A stretch of 64,000 nt of DNA from Solirubrobacter sp963848475 (lineage in GTDB: Bacteria > Actinomycetota > Thermoleophilia > Solirubrobacterales > Solirubrobacteraceae): assembly GCA_963848475.1 (NCBI GenBank), contig CAWKDW010000014.1, positions 248,001 to 312,000 of the forward strand. Direction: 5' to 3'. Of the stretch, positions 35,656 through 43,487 are shown one piece after another (position 1 is the stretch's first letter; every line of letters begins with the position of its first letter). The position numbers were made by a program, and so were the translations under genes. The notes under the pieces were generated by a model. That model searched no databases and was not told the DNA's origin. It saw nothing but the letters and a program-made list of their open reading frames with translations.

Positions 35656-36620
35656 GCGCGCAATGTAGTGGCTGGCCCCCGGCCGCGGCGGACGCGCGGA
35701 TGTCGGCGACGAGCGCCGAGCGCCTTGACCCCGTCGTCGCCGCTGCAGGCCGGCTCGCCGCCCTCGCGAACGCAGCGGACGAGGTCGCGCACGGCGTGCA
35801 GCGTCCCGTCGCGCAGCGCGCCGGTCACGCGTGGTCCGGGGCGGAGCACGCGATAGCCGGGGTGGCGCGGATCGTCGCCGACCGTGAAGTGCTCGAGCAC
35901 GTGACCGGACTCGGCGATCCGCAGCCGGCCGAGCGTGCCGGTCAGCTCCATCTCGAAGGCCGTGAAGTGCTGCGTGTCGAGTGCGGCCAGCCGGGCGCCG
36001 GCGCCGCCGGGGAGCGTCAGCTCGGCGTCGAGCGACGGGTCGGCGCCGCCTTCCTTGAGACGGTCCCAGCCGCGGGCGCTGACCGGGTCTCCGACGAGCA
36101 TCCGCAACAGATCGAGCCAGTGCGTGCCGTTGTGGGCGAGGCCTTTGACGTAGCTGCCGGAGACGTGCTGGAGCTCCCCGAGCGCGGCGACGTCGAGCTG
36201 CTGGAAGGCCGGGGCGAAGCGGCGCGTGTAGTTGACGGCGAGGACGATCCCGCGCTCGCGGGCGAGCGTCGACGAGCGCCCGCGGCCTCGACGACGTCGA
36301 GTGCGAGCGGCTTCTCGGCCAGCACGCCGCGCACGCTGTCGGCGCGCAGGCAGAGCTCGATCAGCTCGGCGTGGGTGCCATCCGGGGTCGCCACGCTGAC
36401 GAGCTCGGGCTCGGCCTCGGCGAGCAGGGCGCTCGGATCGTCGTACGCGGGAACGCCGAGCGCGCTCGCCGCCGCGAGATCGGCGTCGCAGGCCGCAATC
36501 AGGTCCGTGTCCGGACATGCCGCGTAGGCGCCCGCGTGCGAGAGCACGCCGACGTCCGGGTGCGCCGGGCGGCCGCTGCCCGCGCCGATCGCCCCGCAGC
36601 CGAGGAGCGCCGCTCCTCAC
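35648..36620 (-). CDS. Gfo/Idh/MocA oxidoreductase, three frameshifts
   Basis: The reassembled product is a Gfo/Idh/MocA-type NAD(P)-dependent sugar oxidoreductase. Segments in order are ALLGCGAIGAGSGRPAHPDV (Rossmann start), LVSVATPDGTHAELIELCL and VLAEKPLALDVVEA (the EKP motif), then RERGIVLAVNYTRRFAPAF, then NGTHWLDLLRMLVGD. Single extra bases near 36608, 36277 and 35722 interrupt the frame. The GTG at 36620 overlaps the SpsF-like gene stop. The final codons overlap the next gene by eight bases. Three lesions in under 1 kb make this the most damaged single gene outside the flagellins. It may oxidise a sugar nucleotide, as WbpB-type enzymes do. Confidence 0.68.
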
Positions 36621-37349
36621 CGCGCGGGCTTCTGCTCCACGTGGCGGTTGAGATCGGCGAGTCCGGGGCGCTCGTCGAACAGGGCCAGGATCGCGTCGAG
36701 GTCGAACGCCGGATCGCCCGGGTAGAGCGTCTCGAAGATCGTCCGGATCAGCTCGTAGTCCTCCGGCGTGTCGACCGTCAGCCGCAGCGCGCCGGTCTCC
36801 GGGCGCTCGGAGACCACGCTGCGCAGCCGGTAGCGCTCCGGGTGCTCGTAGATGTAGAGCGAGACGTGCTCGCGGTCGGCCGGGTCGTCCGTGAGCTCCG
36901 CGACCTCGGCCAGCACCGCGGTCGGGAAGGCCTGGACGTCCATCCCGCGCGGGTAGGTCCGCTCCAGCGTGTTCGAGCAGTAGTCGACGTCGCCGTCGAG
37001 GAAGCGGGCGATCACGTGCCCGATCACGCCGGGGTCGATCAGCGGGCAGTCGCCGGTCGTCTCGACGATCAGGTCGGCCTCGTAGGCCTGCGCGGCGCCG
37101 AGCACGCGGGCGAGCACGTCCTCCTCGCTGCCGCGGAAGCAGCCGATGCCGAGCCGGTCGGCCAGCGCTTGCGATCGGGTCCGAGGACGCTTCCGCGGTC
37201 GTCGCGATCACGATCTCGTCGAGCGCTTCCACGCGTCTCAGCCGCTCGACCATGTGCTCCAGCAGCGGCTTGCCGGCGGCCTCCAGCAGCACCTTGCCCG
37301 GAAGCCGCGAGGACGTCATCCGGGCCTCGATCGTGCAGACGGTCCTCAT
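36617..37349 (-). CDS. spsF: SpsF-like cytidylyltransferase, one frameshift
   Basis: A CMP-sugar synthetase-type cytidylyltransferase. The N-terminal part is MRTVCTIEARMTSSRLPGKV, the family's CTP-binding Arg/Lys signature, and LIVETTGDCPLIDPGVIGHV gives the metal and sugar site. One extra base near 37168 separates the two parts. It would activate the nonulosonic acid with CMP. A second copy (40430-41170) is intact and shares the C-terminal HVEQK ending. It overlaps neuB by four bases. Confidence 0.75.
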
Positions 37350-38413
37350 GCGAGCGCGTCCAGCGTGACGAGCGAGTCCTCGGAGGCCGGCTGCGCGAGC
37401 TCGCGGCCGAGGACCTCCTCGACGCGGTAGGGCGCGAGGCCCTCCGGCGGGCACGGCCGGGTCGCCACGAGGTCGTGCGGGCCGAGCCGGTGACCGGCGG
37501 GGAGGTCGCTCGCGAAGCGCAGGGCACGTCGTTGGACGACGGACGCGTCGGCCTCGTTGGCCTCGACGCGCTTGATGCCGTCCCCGAGCGCCGCGTCGGT
37601 GGCATTCGCCGCGTCGACCATCGCGCGCCACGTCTCCGGCGTCATCGAGAACGCGTGATCTGGGCCGTCGCGGGTCGGGTCGTCGGTGAAGTGCTTCTCG
37701 AACACACGCGCGCCGAGCGCGACCGCGGCGCAGACCGTCAGATGGCCCGCGGTGTGGTCGGAGAGGCCGAGCACCGTGCCGGGGTGACGCGTGCGCCAGC
37801 TCGCCAGCACCGAGAGGTTGACGTGCCTGAGGTTCGCGGGGTCGGCGGTGTAGTTCGTGTTGCACTGCATCAGCACGATCGCGTCCGTCTTCTCACGCAG
37901 CGCCGCCATCGCCCGGTCCACGTCGACCTCGTCCGAGGCGCCCGCGGCCAGCAGGACCGGCTTGCCCTTGCCGCCGATGTGGCGGACGATCTCCAGCCAG
38001 GTGATGTCGCCGGAGCCGATCTTGAAGGCCGGCACATGGGCATCGACGGCGTCGACGGTGGCCAGGTCGTAGGGGCTCGTGAAGTAGTCGATCCCCAGCT
38101 CGGCGCAGCGCCCGGCGAGCAGCGGGGTCCAGTCCTCGGGCACGCTCGCGTCCTCGTAGACCTCGAAGACGGGCTTCGCCCACTTGGACTGGTGCGCGAG
38201 CTGGCCGCCGAGCTCCTCGAAGCCGCGCCGGGACACGATCCGCGGCGCGATGAAGTTCTGGAACTTGGCCGCGTCGGCGCCCGCCTCGGCCGCGAGGTCG
38301 ATCAGGCGATAGGCGCGTTCGAGGCTGCCGTCGTGGTTGGCGCCGATGTCCGCCACGAAGTACAGCGGCTCGCCCGGCCCGATCCGGCGCCCGGAGATCG
38401 TGATCTGGCTCAT
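37346..38413 (-). CDS. neuB: N-acetylneuraminate/pseudaminate synthase (NeuB/PseI family)
   Basis: The 355-residue protein has the NeuB TIM-barrel domain: YFVADIGANHDGSLERAYRLI, ADAAKFQNF, DYFTSPYDLATVD, FKIGSGDITWLEIVRHIG and MQCNTNYTAD, with GLSDHTAG and EKHFTDD. A C-terminal SAF domain (RALRFASDLPAGHRLGPHDL) completes the family architecture. The enzyme condenses a 6-carbon sugar with phosphoenolpyruvate to a nine-carbon acid. Which acid (pseudaminic, legionaminic or other) cannot be told from sequence reading alone. It sits in an overlapping operon with the two cytidylyltransferases and the PseG-like hydrolase. Confidence 0.93.
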   Translation of the reverse strand: MSQITISGRRIGPGEPLYFVADIGANHDGSLERAYRLIDLAAEAGADAAKFQNFIAPRIVSRRGFEELGGQLAHQSKWAKPVFEVYEDASVPEDWTPLLAGRCAELGIDYFTSPYDLATVDAVDAHVPAFKIGSGDITWLEIVRHIGGKGKPVLLAAGASDEVDVDRAMAALREKTDAIVLMQCNTNYTADPANLRHVNLSVLASWRTRHPGTVLGLSDHTAGHLTVCAAVALGARVFEKHFTDDPTRDGPDHAFSMTPETWRAMVDAANATDAALGDGIKRVEANEADASVVQRRALRFASDLPAGHRLGPHDLVATRPCPPEGLAPYRVEEVLGRELAQPASEDSLVTLDALA

Positions 38414-39339
38414 GTACCGGCATCCTCCACCAACGCGCGCGCCGACGATGCGTCGCGGCCCTTCAGCGTCGCCGCGGCGACCATCCCTTCGCGCAGGGCG
38501 CGCACCCCCTCGGCGACCGTGGGCGGCGGCGCGCCGAGCGCGTGCGTCAGACGCGTGACGTCCATCGCGGTGTTGCGCGGCCGTGCGGCCTTGAGACCGA
38601 CCGAGGCGAGCGTGACCGGTTCGATCGAGGCGTCGTCGAGGCCGAACTCGCGCGCCACGATCCGGCCGAAGGCCTCCTTGGTCACCGCGTCGGCCGCGCC
38701 GAGGTTGAGGACGCCGCTGGTGTGCGCGAGCCGCTCGATCAGCCTGGCGTGGTCGGTGACGACCAGCGGCGAGAAGCGCACATCCTCGAACAGCGTCAAC
38801 CGGTCGCCGCGCAGCAGCCCTCTCAGGATCGACTCCGAGAAGCTGCGGCGGCCCAGCGCGCTCCAGCCGTGCATCGTGGTCCGGAGGACAAGCGCGCCGG
38901 GGTGGGCCTCGAGCACCGCGTGCTCGCCGTCGAGCTTGGACTGCGCGTAGACGTTGGCGGGGTTCGGCGGCTCGTCCTCGGCGTGGGCCCCGGTTCGTTC
39001 CCCGTCATAGACGGCGTCGGTGGAGATGTGCACGAAGCGGGCGCCGAGCTCGTGCGCGCCCGCGGCGAGCCGCGCGGGCGCGTCCACGTTGAGGGCGCGG
39101 GCCGCGGCGGGGTCGCGCTCGCAGGCGTCGACGTCGGTCAGCGCCGCGCAGTGGATCACGAGGCCGGGCGCCGCATCGCGCAGCTCGCTCGACGCGTCCT
39201 CGCGTAGGTCGACGCGGCGCAGCGGCGTCCCGTCGGGCAGCGCGGCGACCTGGTGCGACCACCCCTCGGCGTCGTCGAAGACGCCGAGCACGGTCGCGCC
39301 GAGCAGCCCGCTGGCGCCGGTGACGACCACGCGCGTCAC
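38410..39339 (-). CDS. RmlD-like nucleotide-sugar reductase
   Basis: A 309-residue extended SDR of the RmlD (dTDP-4-dehydrorhamnose reductase) family: VVVTGASGLLGATVL, HCAALTDVDACERDP, STDAVYDGE and the catalytic YAQSK pair. It most likely reduces a keto-sugar nucleotide, but no RmlA/B/C genes are nearby, so rhamnose synthesis is not implied. It starts with GTG and overlaps neuB by four bases. A 106-base gap with a stem-loop separates it from the PseG-like gene upstream. Confidence 0.8.
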   Translation of the reverse strand: MTRVVVTGASGLLGATVLGVFDDAEGWSHQVAALPDGTPLRRVDLREDASSELRDAAPGLVIHCAALTDVDACERDPAAARALNVDAPARLAAGAHELGARFVHISTDAVYDGERTGAHAEDEPPNPANVYAQSKLDGEHAVLEAHPGALVLRTTMHGWSALGRRSFSESILRGLLRGDRLTLFEDVRFSPLVVTDHARLIERLAHTSGVLNLGAADAVTKEAFGRIVAREFGLDDASIEPVTLASVGLKAARPRNTAMDVTRLTHALGAPPPTVAEGVRALREGMVAAATLKGRDASSARALVEDAGT

Positions 39340-39381
39340 GCCATCGCCTCCGCGCCGACGTGGCCCCGTCCCATTGCTACG

Positions 39382-39428
39382 GCGAGTGTCGAATTTCTCG
39401 GCCTGGGCGCGAGAAACTCGACGCTCGC
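39382..39428. repeat. Stem-loop between the PseG-like and RmlD-like genes
   Basis: Two 19-base arms (39382-39400 and 39410-39428) pair with two mismatches around a nine-base loop; each arm contains TCGA and TTTCTCG or its complement. There is no T-run, so it is not a typical intrinsic terminator. It lies in the only sizeable gap in the operon and could be a REP-like repeat, a processing site or a weak attenuator. Confidence 0.6.
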
Positions 39429-39445
39429 GCGGTCGCCGCGGGCGG

Positions 39446-40433
39446 TCACGCTTCCCCCATCGCTTCGAGCACGCGTCGCGCGCCCTGGCCGTCGATCAGC
39501 GCCCGCCCGCGGGCGGCCAGCTCCGCGCGACGCGAGGCGTCGCCGGCCAGCGCGCTGACGGCCTCGGCGATCGCCTGCGGTGTCAGGTCGGCGTGCCAGC
39601 CGAGTACGACCGCCAGGCCGTCGGCCTTCAGCGCGTCGCCGGCCGGGCGCTGGTTGTCGGCGATCACGATCGTGACCTGCGGGGTGCCCGTACGCGCGAG
39701 CTCCCAAGCGGTCCCGCCCGCGGCGGCCACGGCGAGGTCTGCCCACAACATCCGCTCCGGCACGTCGCGCGCATCGGTGACGAGCTCGACGCCCGGCCGC
39801 TCGAGCGATGCCCGGTGCGGGTTGGCGCCGCCGAGCAGCACCTGCACCTCGAGCGGCTCGGGCAGGAGCGCGAGCGCGTCCAACACGAGGGCGGAGACGT
39901 TGTCGGGGTCGCTGCCGCCGAGCGTCACGAGGACGCGCCGCGCCTGTGCGGGCACCTCGCGCGCGGGTACGTCGAGCTCGCGGAACTCGCGCCGCTGCAG
40001 CGCATAGCGCGGGCCGAGCAGCAGCCGCGTGTCCGGCGAGCGGTCGGCGTAGCGGGTCGGCGTCGGCGCCGAGGTTCTGGTTGAGCACGAGCTGCGCCGC
40101 GTAGTGGCCGGCATGGCCGTGGTCGTCGAGCGCGAGCACGTGCAGGCCGGCGTCGACCAGCGCCTGCTGGAAGCCGCCGTCGAAGTCGTAGCCGTCGAGC
40201 ACGACCCAGTCGGCGCCGATTCGCCGGGCCTGTGCGGCCGTCTCCGCGGCGTCCGCGGACGTGCCGGGCACCGACCCGAGCCGCACCACGGCTCCCCCCG
40301 CCCGCGCGACGAAGGCCTGCGGCGGGTCGGCCATCAGGAAGCTGCCCTCCCCGGCCGCCTGCACCAGCGCGAGGCAGCGCATCGCGTGCCCCAGCCCGAC
40401 GGCCACGCCGGCGTCGGCGCGGACGAGGATCAC
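39446..40433 (-). CDS. pseG: PseG/SpsG-like UDP-sugar hydrolase, one frameshift
   Basis: The N-terminal half starts ILVRADAGVAVGLGHAMRCLALVQ, the signature of PseG enzymes (RADA-x4-GxGHxMRC) with the catalytic His. Also present are LDDHGHAGHYAAQLVLNQN and, in another frame, RYALQRREFRELD and VLVTLGGSDPDN, then AGGTAWELARTGTPQVT. One extra base near 40058 separates the halves. PseG releases UDP from a UDP-2,4-diacetamido sugar before condensation by NeuB/PseI. The GTG at 40433 overlaps the upstream cytidylyltransferase stop. Confidence 0.8.
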
Positions 40434-41170
40434 GCGGTCGGATCCTTCTGCTCCACGTGGCCGTTGATCGCCGCGATCTCCGGGTGCATGCGCACGTGCG
40501 CGATCACCTCGGCCATCGGTACGTGCCGCTCGGCGAGCCCGAGGTCCGCGTACAGCCGTCGCACCATCGCCAGATCGTCGGCGGTGTCGACGGTCCAGCG
40601 CAGGTCGTGCGCGTCGACCGGCCGCTTGACCGAGTGCAGGGTGAAGAGGTCGGCGCGCTCGGCGTAGCAGAACCACGTCACGTGCTCGCGCGCGGGCCGC
40701 GAGGTCGCCAGGCGATCCATCCGCTCCAGCACGTCGCGCCACAGCACCTCGGTGTCCAGCCCGCGCGGGAGGTGCGGAGCCAGCCGGTTGGAGGCGTAGT
40801 CGCAGGTCGTGCGGCGCTCCTGCAGCGCCGCGATCACCGCGTCGGTCTCCTCCGGGTCGATCAGCGGGCAGTCCGACGTGACGCGGACGACCAGATCGGC
40901 CTGCGCCTCGCGCGCCGCGCCGGCGTAGCGCGAGAGCACGTCGTGCTCGGAGCCTCTGAAGCAGCGCAGCCCGAGCCGTCGCGCCAGCTCGACCAGCGGA
41001 TCGTCGTCCGGATTGGTCGTCACCGCCAGCATCACCTCGTCCGCGCGCGTGCAGCGTTCGAGGCGCTCGAGCTCGCGCTCCAGCAGCGGCCGACCCTCCA
41101 GGTCCATCAACACCTTTCCTGGCAAACGGGTCGACGTCATCCGTGCCTGAACGACGATCACGCTGTGCAC
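40430..41170 (-). CDS. spsF: SpsF-like cytidylyltransferase, intact copy
   Basis: A 246-residue cytidylyltransferase: VIVVQARMTSTRLPGKVLMD is the nucleotide-binding start, LGLRCFRGSEHDVLSRY and VRVTSDCPLIDPEETDAV are conserved. It is homologous to 36617-37349, and both end in a HVEQK motif. Having two activating enzymes suggests two different CMP-activated sugars or one partly redundant pair. It begins with GTG, heads the minus-strand operon and is divergent from the PseB-like gene by 53 bases. Confidence 0.88.
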   Translation of the reverse strand: MHSVIVVQARMTSTRLPGKVLMDLEGRPLLERELERLERCTRADEVMLAVTTNPDDDPLVELARRLGLRCFRGSEHDVLSRYAGAAREAQADLVVRVTSDCPLIDPEETDAVIAALQERRTTCDYASNRLAPHLPRGLDTEVLWRDVLERMDRLATSRPAREHVTWFCYAERADLFTLHSVKRPVDAHDLRWTVDTADDLAMVRRLYADLGLAERHVPMAEVIAHVRMHPEIAAINGHVEQKDPTA

Positions 41171-41223
41171 GCGCGACCCCTTAGACTCCGCCGCGCACGT
41201 TGGCCCGCACGACCGGAACGGTA

Positions 41224-42249
41224 ATGGATCTCGACGGAAAAACCCTGCTCGTGACGGGCGCCACAGGTTCCTTCGGAACCGCGTTCATGCGTGCCGTACT
41301 GGCCCGCCACGATGTCGCCTCGATCCGCGCGTTCTCGCGCGACGAGCTCAAACAGTCCGAGTTGCGCGAGAACCTTCCGGACGACCGCGTGCGCTGGCTG
41401 ATCGGCGACGTGCGCGACCGCGACCGCCTGCACTTCGCCACGCGCGGCGTCGACGTGATCATCCACGCCGCCGCGCTCAAGCAGGTGCCGGCGTGCGAGT
41501 ACAACCCGTTCGAGGCGGTGCAGACGAACGTCATCGGCGCCCAGAACGTGATCTCCGCGGCGATCGACAGCGACGTCCCGTTGACGATCGCCCTCAGCAC
41601 CGACAAGGCCGTCAACCCCGCGAACCTCTACGGCGCGACCAAGCTCTGCGCGGAGAAGATCGTCGCCCAGGCCAACGTCTACGCCGCCGGCACCCGCGCC
41701 CGCTTCGCCTCGGTGCGCTACGGCAACGTCGTCGGCAGCCGTGGCAGCGTGATCCCGATCTTCAAGCGCCAGGCGCTCGAAGGCGCGATCACGATCACCG
41801 ACGAGCGGATGACCCGCTTCTGGATCACGCTCGACGAGGCCGTCGAGTTCGTGCTCTCCTGCCTCCCGCTCGTCCAGGGCGGCGAGACCTTCGTGCCCAA
41901 GATCCCGAGCATGCGGGTGATGGACATGGCCAAGGCGATCGCCCCCGGCGCCGAGCTGCGCGTCGTCGGCATCCGCCCCGGCGAGAAGCTCCACGAGGTC
42001 CTGCTGACCGAGGACGAGGCCCGCAACTCCTACGACCTCGGCGACCGCTACGTCGTGATGCCGCAGCTGATGACCTCGGGCTACGACCACGGCGAGCACG
42101 GCGCCCGCCTCCCCGACGACTTCCGCTTCTCCTCCGACGTCAACGAGCGCTGGCTCGACGACGAGGAGCTGCGCGCGATGGCGGACGCCCTGCCGCCCGC
42201 CCGGCGCGCGAACGACCGCCGCAACGCGAACCCCGGCGCAGAGGCCTAG
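41224..42249 (+). CDS. pseB: UDP-GlcNAc 4,6-dehydratase, PseB-like
   Basis: A 341-residue soluble extended SDR, shorter than the FlaA1 form because it lacks membrane helices. TGATGSFGTAFMRAVL binds the cofactor. IHAAALKQVPACEYNPFEAV, STDKAVNPANLYGATKLCAEK (Tyr-x3-Lys retained) and RYGNVVGSRGSVIP match PseB, the inverting 4,6-dehydratase that starts pseudaminic-acid synthesis. The ATG at 41224 gives the natural MDLDGKTLLVTG start. It is divergent from the rest of the pathway, which lies on the minus strand. Confidence 0.9.
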   Translation: MDLDGKTLLVTGATGSFGTAFMRAVLARHDVASIRAFSRDELKQSELRENLPDDRVRWLIGDVRDRDRLHFATRGVDVIIHAAALKQVPACEYNPFEAVQTNVIGAQNVISAAIDSDVPLTIALSTDKAVNPANLYGATKLCAEKIVAQANVYAAGTRARFASVRYGNVVGSRGSVIPIFKRQALEGAITITDERMTRFWITLDEAVEFVLSCLPLVQGGETFVPKIPSMRVMDMAKAIAPGAELRVVGIRPGEKLHEVLLTEDEARNSYDLGDRYVVMPQLMTSGYDHGEHGARLPDDFRFSSDVNERWLDDEELRAMADALPPARRANDRRNANPGAEA

Positions 42250-42426
42250 CTAGTCGGTCTCGTCGGGCTCCGGCGGCGGGAGCTCCTCCTTCGGCGTCCC
42301 GACCGCGCCCGGGACGCTGTCGTCGAGTTGCTTGCGCTCCCAGTCCTCGCGCACGTCGGAGATCTGCTCACCGAGCTGCTCCGAACGGCGGACCATATCG
42401 TCGGCTTCCCGCTCGTATTCGTTCAT
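42250..42426 (-). CDS. Small acidic conserved-looking protein (58 aa)
   Basis: A 58-residue reading frame from the ATG at 42426: MNEYEREADDMVRRSEQLGE, then a helical, acidic body and a Pro/Glu-rich tail ending EPDETD. The amphipathic charged composition is like many small actinobacterial proteins of unknown role. Its stop abuts the end of the PseB-like gene and it lies 11 bases downstream of a second small charged protein. I do not recognise a family. Confidence 0.6.
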   Translation of the reverse strand: MNEYEREADDMVRRSEQLGEQISDVREDWERKQLDDSVPGAVGTPKEELPPPEPDETD

Positions 42427-42437
42427 CGAGGACGGTG

Positions 42438-42626
42438 CTACCCGTCCGAGTCCTCCTCCGCACGTGCGCGCTCGGCGAGCTTCTCGCTCAGATAGGCGTG
42501 CTTCTCGGCGCGGCGCGCGTGGGCGCGCTCCTCGGCCGCCGACTCGGCCTCGTCGGCCTGCTCGCGCTCGGCATCTCCAAGAGCCGCCTGCTCGAGCCGG
42601 AGCTCACGCGTCTCGGGATCCTCCAC
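42438..42626 (-). CDS. Small highly charged helical protein (62 aa)
   Basis: A GTG-start protein of 62 residues composed almost only of Glu, Ala, Arg and Lys (ALGDAEREQADEAESAAEER), predicted to be one long helix or coiled coil. It lies 16 bases downstream of the CHAP hydrolase gene and upstream of the 58-residue protein, which suggests a three-gene unit. No family is recognised, and a spurious frame cannot be fully excluded. Confidence 0.5.
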   Translation of the reverse strand: MEDPETRELRLEQAALGDAEREQADEAESAAEERAHARRAEKHAYLSEKLAERARAEEDSDG

Positions 42627-42642
42627 GCGGAGGATTCTAGGC

Positions 42643-43251
42643 TCAGCCGAGGCGCACGTAGCCGATCGCCGGGCGCTGGCCCGGCGCGTAGCTGCGCTGT
42701 GAGACCTGGTCGGAGGAGTTGCCCTCGATCGTGTTGATCGTGCCGTCGGTGCCGACGGACTCGACGACGCCGATGTGCTCGTCCCAGACGATCAGGTCGC
42801 CGGGCTGCGGCTGCACGCCGGGGGTGTTGGGGATCGCCTTGCCGGACTTCTGGGCCCAGGCGTAGACATCGTCGACGCGACCGAAGCCCTGGCCGGCGTC
42901 GCCGATCGGGACGCCCGCCTCGCGCGCGGCCCAGGAGGTGAAGTAGGCGCACCAGGGACCGACGCCGGAGCCGGCCGTGGCCTGGCGGAACTGGGCGATG
43001 CGGGGGGAGTCGTTGGAGCCGGGGGGCTGCTCGGCGACGCCGATCTCGCCGCGGACGGCGTTGACGATCGCGGCGCCCGCTCCGGTCGGCGCGGCGTTGA
43101 AGAGCGAGGCGGTGCCGGTCGCCGCGGTGGCGTTGTTGAGCTGCGTGGCGAAGGCCGTGGTCTGCGAGCTCGCCGGAGTGGAGGTCGTCGACGGCGGGCG
43201 CAGCAGGGTGTTCAGCTCGGCGATGCGAGCCATTGCGACGTCAAAACTCAT
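42643..43251 (-). CDS. CHAP-domain peptidoglycan hydrolase, flagellum-associated
   Basis: A 202-residue protein. The first 45 residues (MSFDVAMARIAELNTLLRPP, then Ser/Thr-rich) are a low-complexity arm without a signal peptide. The CHAP domain follows, with the expected Cys101 (GPWCAYFTSWAARE), His159 (VWDEHIGVVES) and a polar third residue in INTIEGNSS. CHAP enzymes cleave peptidoglycan cross-links or amide bonds. The lack of a signal peptide and a sigma28-type promoter upstream (43453-43479) suggest export by the flagellar system or a role in opening the wall for the flagellum. Confidence 0.82.
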   Translation of the reverse strand: MSFDVAMARIAELNTLLRPPSTTSTPASSQTTAFATQLNNATAATGTASLFNAAPTGAGAAIVNAVRGEIGVAEQPPGSNDSPRIAQFRQATAGSGVGPWCAYFTSWAAREAGVPIGDAGQGFGRVDDVYAWAQKSGKAIPNTPGVQPQPGDLIVWDEHIGVVESVGTDGTINTIEGNSSDQVSQRSYAPGQRPAIGYVRLG

Positions 43252-43301
43252 GCACTCATTGCTTCGGCGCAACCCGCCCCCAACTTGAGGCCTTAACGCA
43301 G

Positions 43302-43329
43302 ACGGGCGGCCTCAAAAGAGGCCGCCCGT
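43302..43329 (-). terminator. Hairpin in the CHAP leader, terminator-like
   Basis: A perfect 12-bp stem (ACGGGCGGCCTC and complement) with an AAAA loop (TTTT on the transcribed strand). It lies 120 bases after the predicted start of the CHAP transcript and 51 bases before its ATG. It could end transcripts from the glycosyltransferase genes upstream or act as an attenuator inside the leader. No T-run follows. Confidence 0.6.
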
Positions 43330-43430
43330 GCGATCCGTCCCTCGGTGGGGATTAGGCGGGCCGCCCTCCAGCGACCCTATGTACCGCGAACCGTAAGTGG
43401 AGGTGGCGGGGATGCCTATGGCTCCTGCTT

Positions 43431-43444
43431 AGCCGTCCGTGGCT
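43431..43444 (-). promoter_or_regulatory. ANGGA-loop hairpin at 5' end of CHAP leader
   Basis: The RNA would read AGCC-ACGGAC-GGCU: a 4-bp stem displaying ACGGA, at about +3 from the predicted transcription start. This matches the position and loop of the hairpins before the flagellins, so it is a candidate CsrA site. The short stem makes it weaker than those. Confidence 0.5.
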
Positions 43445-43452
43445 GACCGGGA

Positions 43453-43479
43453 TAATCGGCAGCCCGCAGCGGACCTGTA
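43453..43479 (-). promoter_or_regulatory. Sigma28-type promoter of the CHAP gene
   Basis: TACAGGTC (43479-43472), 11 bases, GCCGATTA (43460-43453). This resembles the FliA consensus TAAAGTTT-N11-GCCGATAA, with the same 15-base distance from the TAAA-like box to GCCGAT as in the flagellin promoters. Confidence 0.7.
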
Positions 43480-43487
43480 GCAACTTT

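Noticed and set aside
43252..43447. c-di-GMP-I or c-di-AMP riboswitch before the CHAP gene
   Set aside because: The context is attractive, but the conserved GEMM and ydaO core sequences could not be matched by eye; retained only as an unclassified leader.
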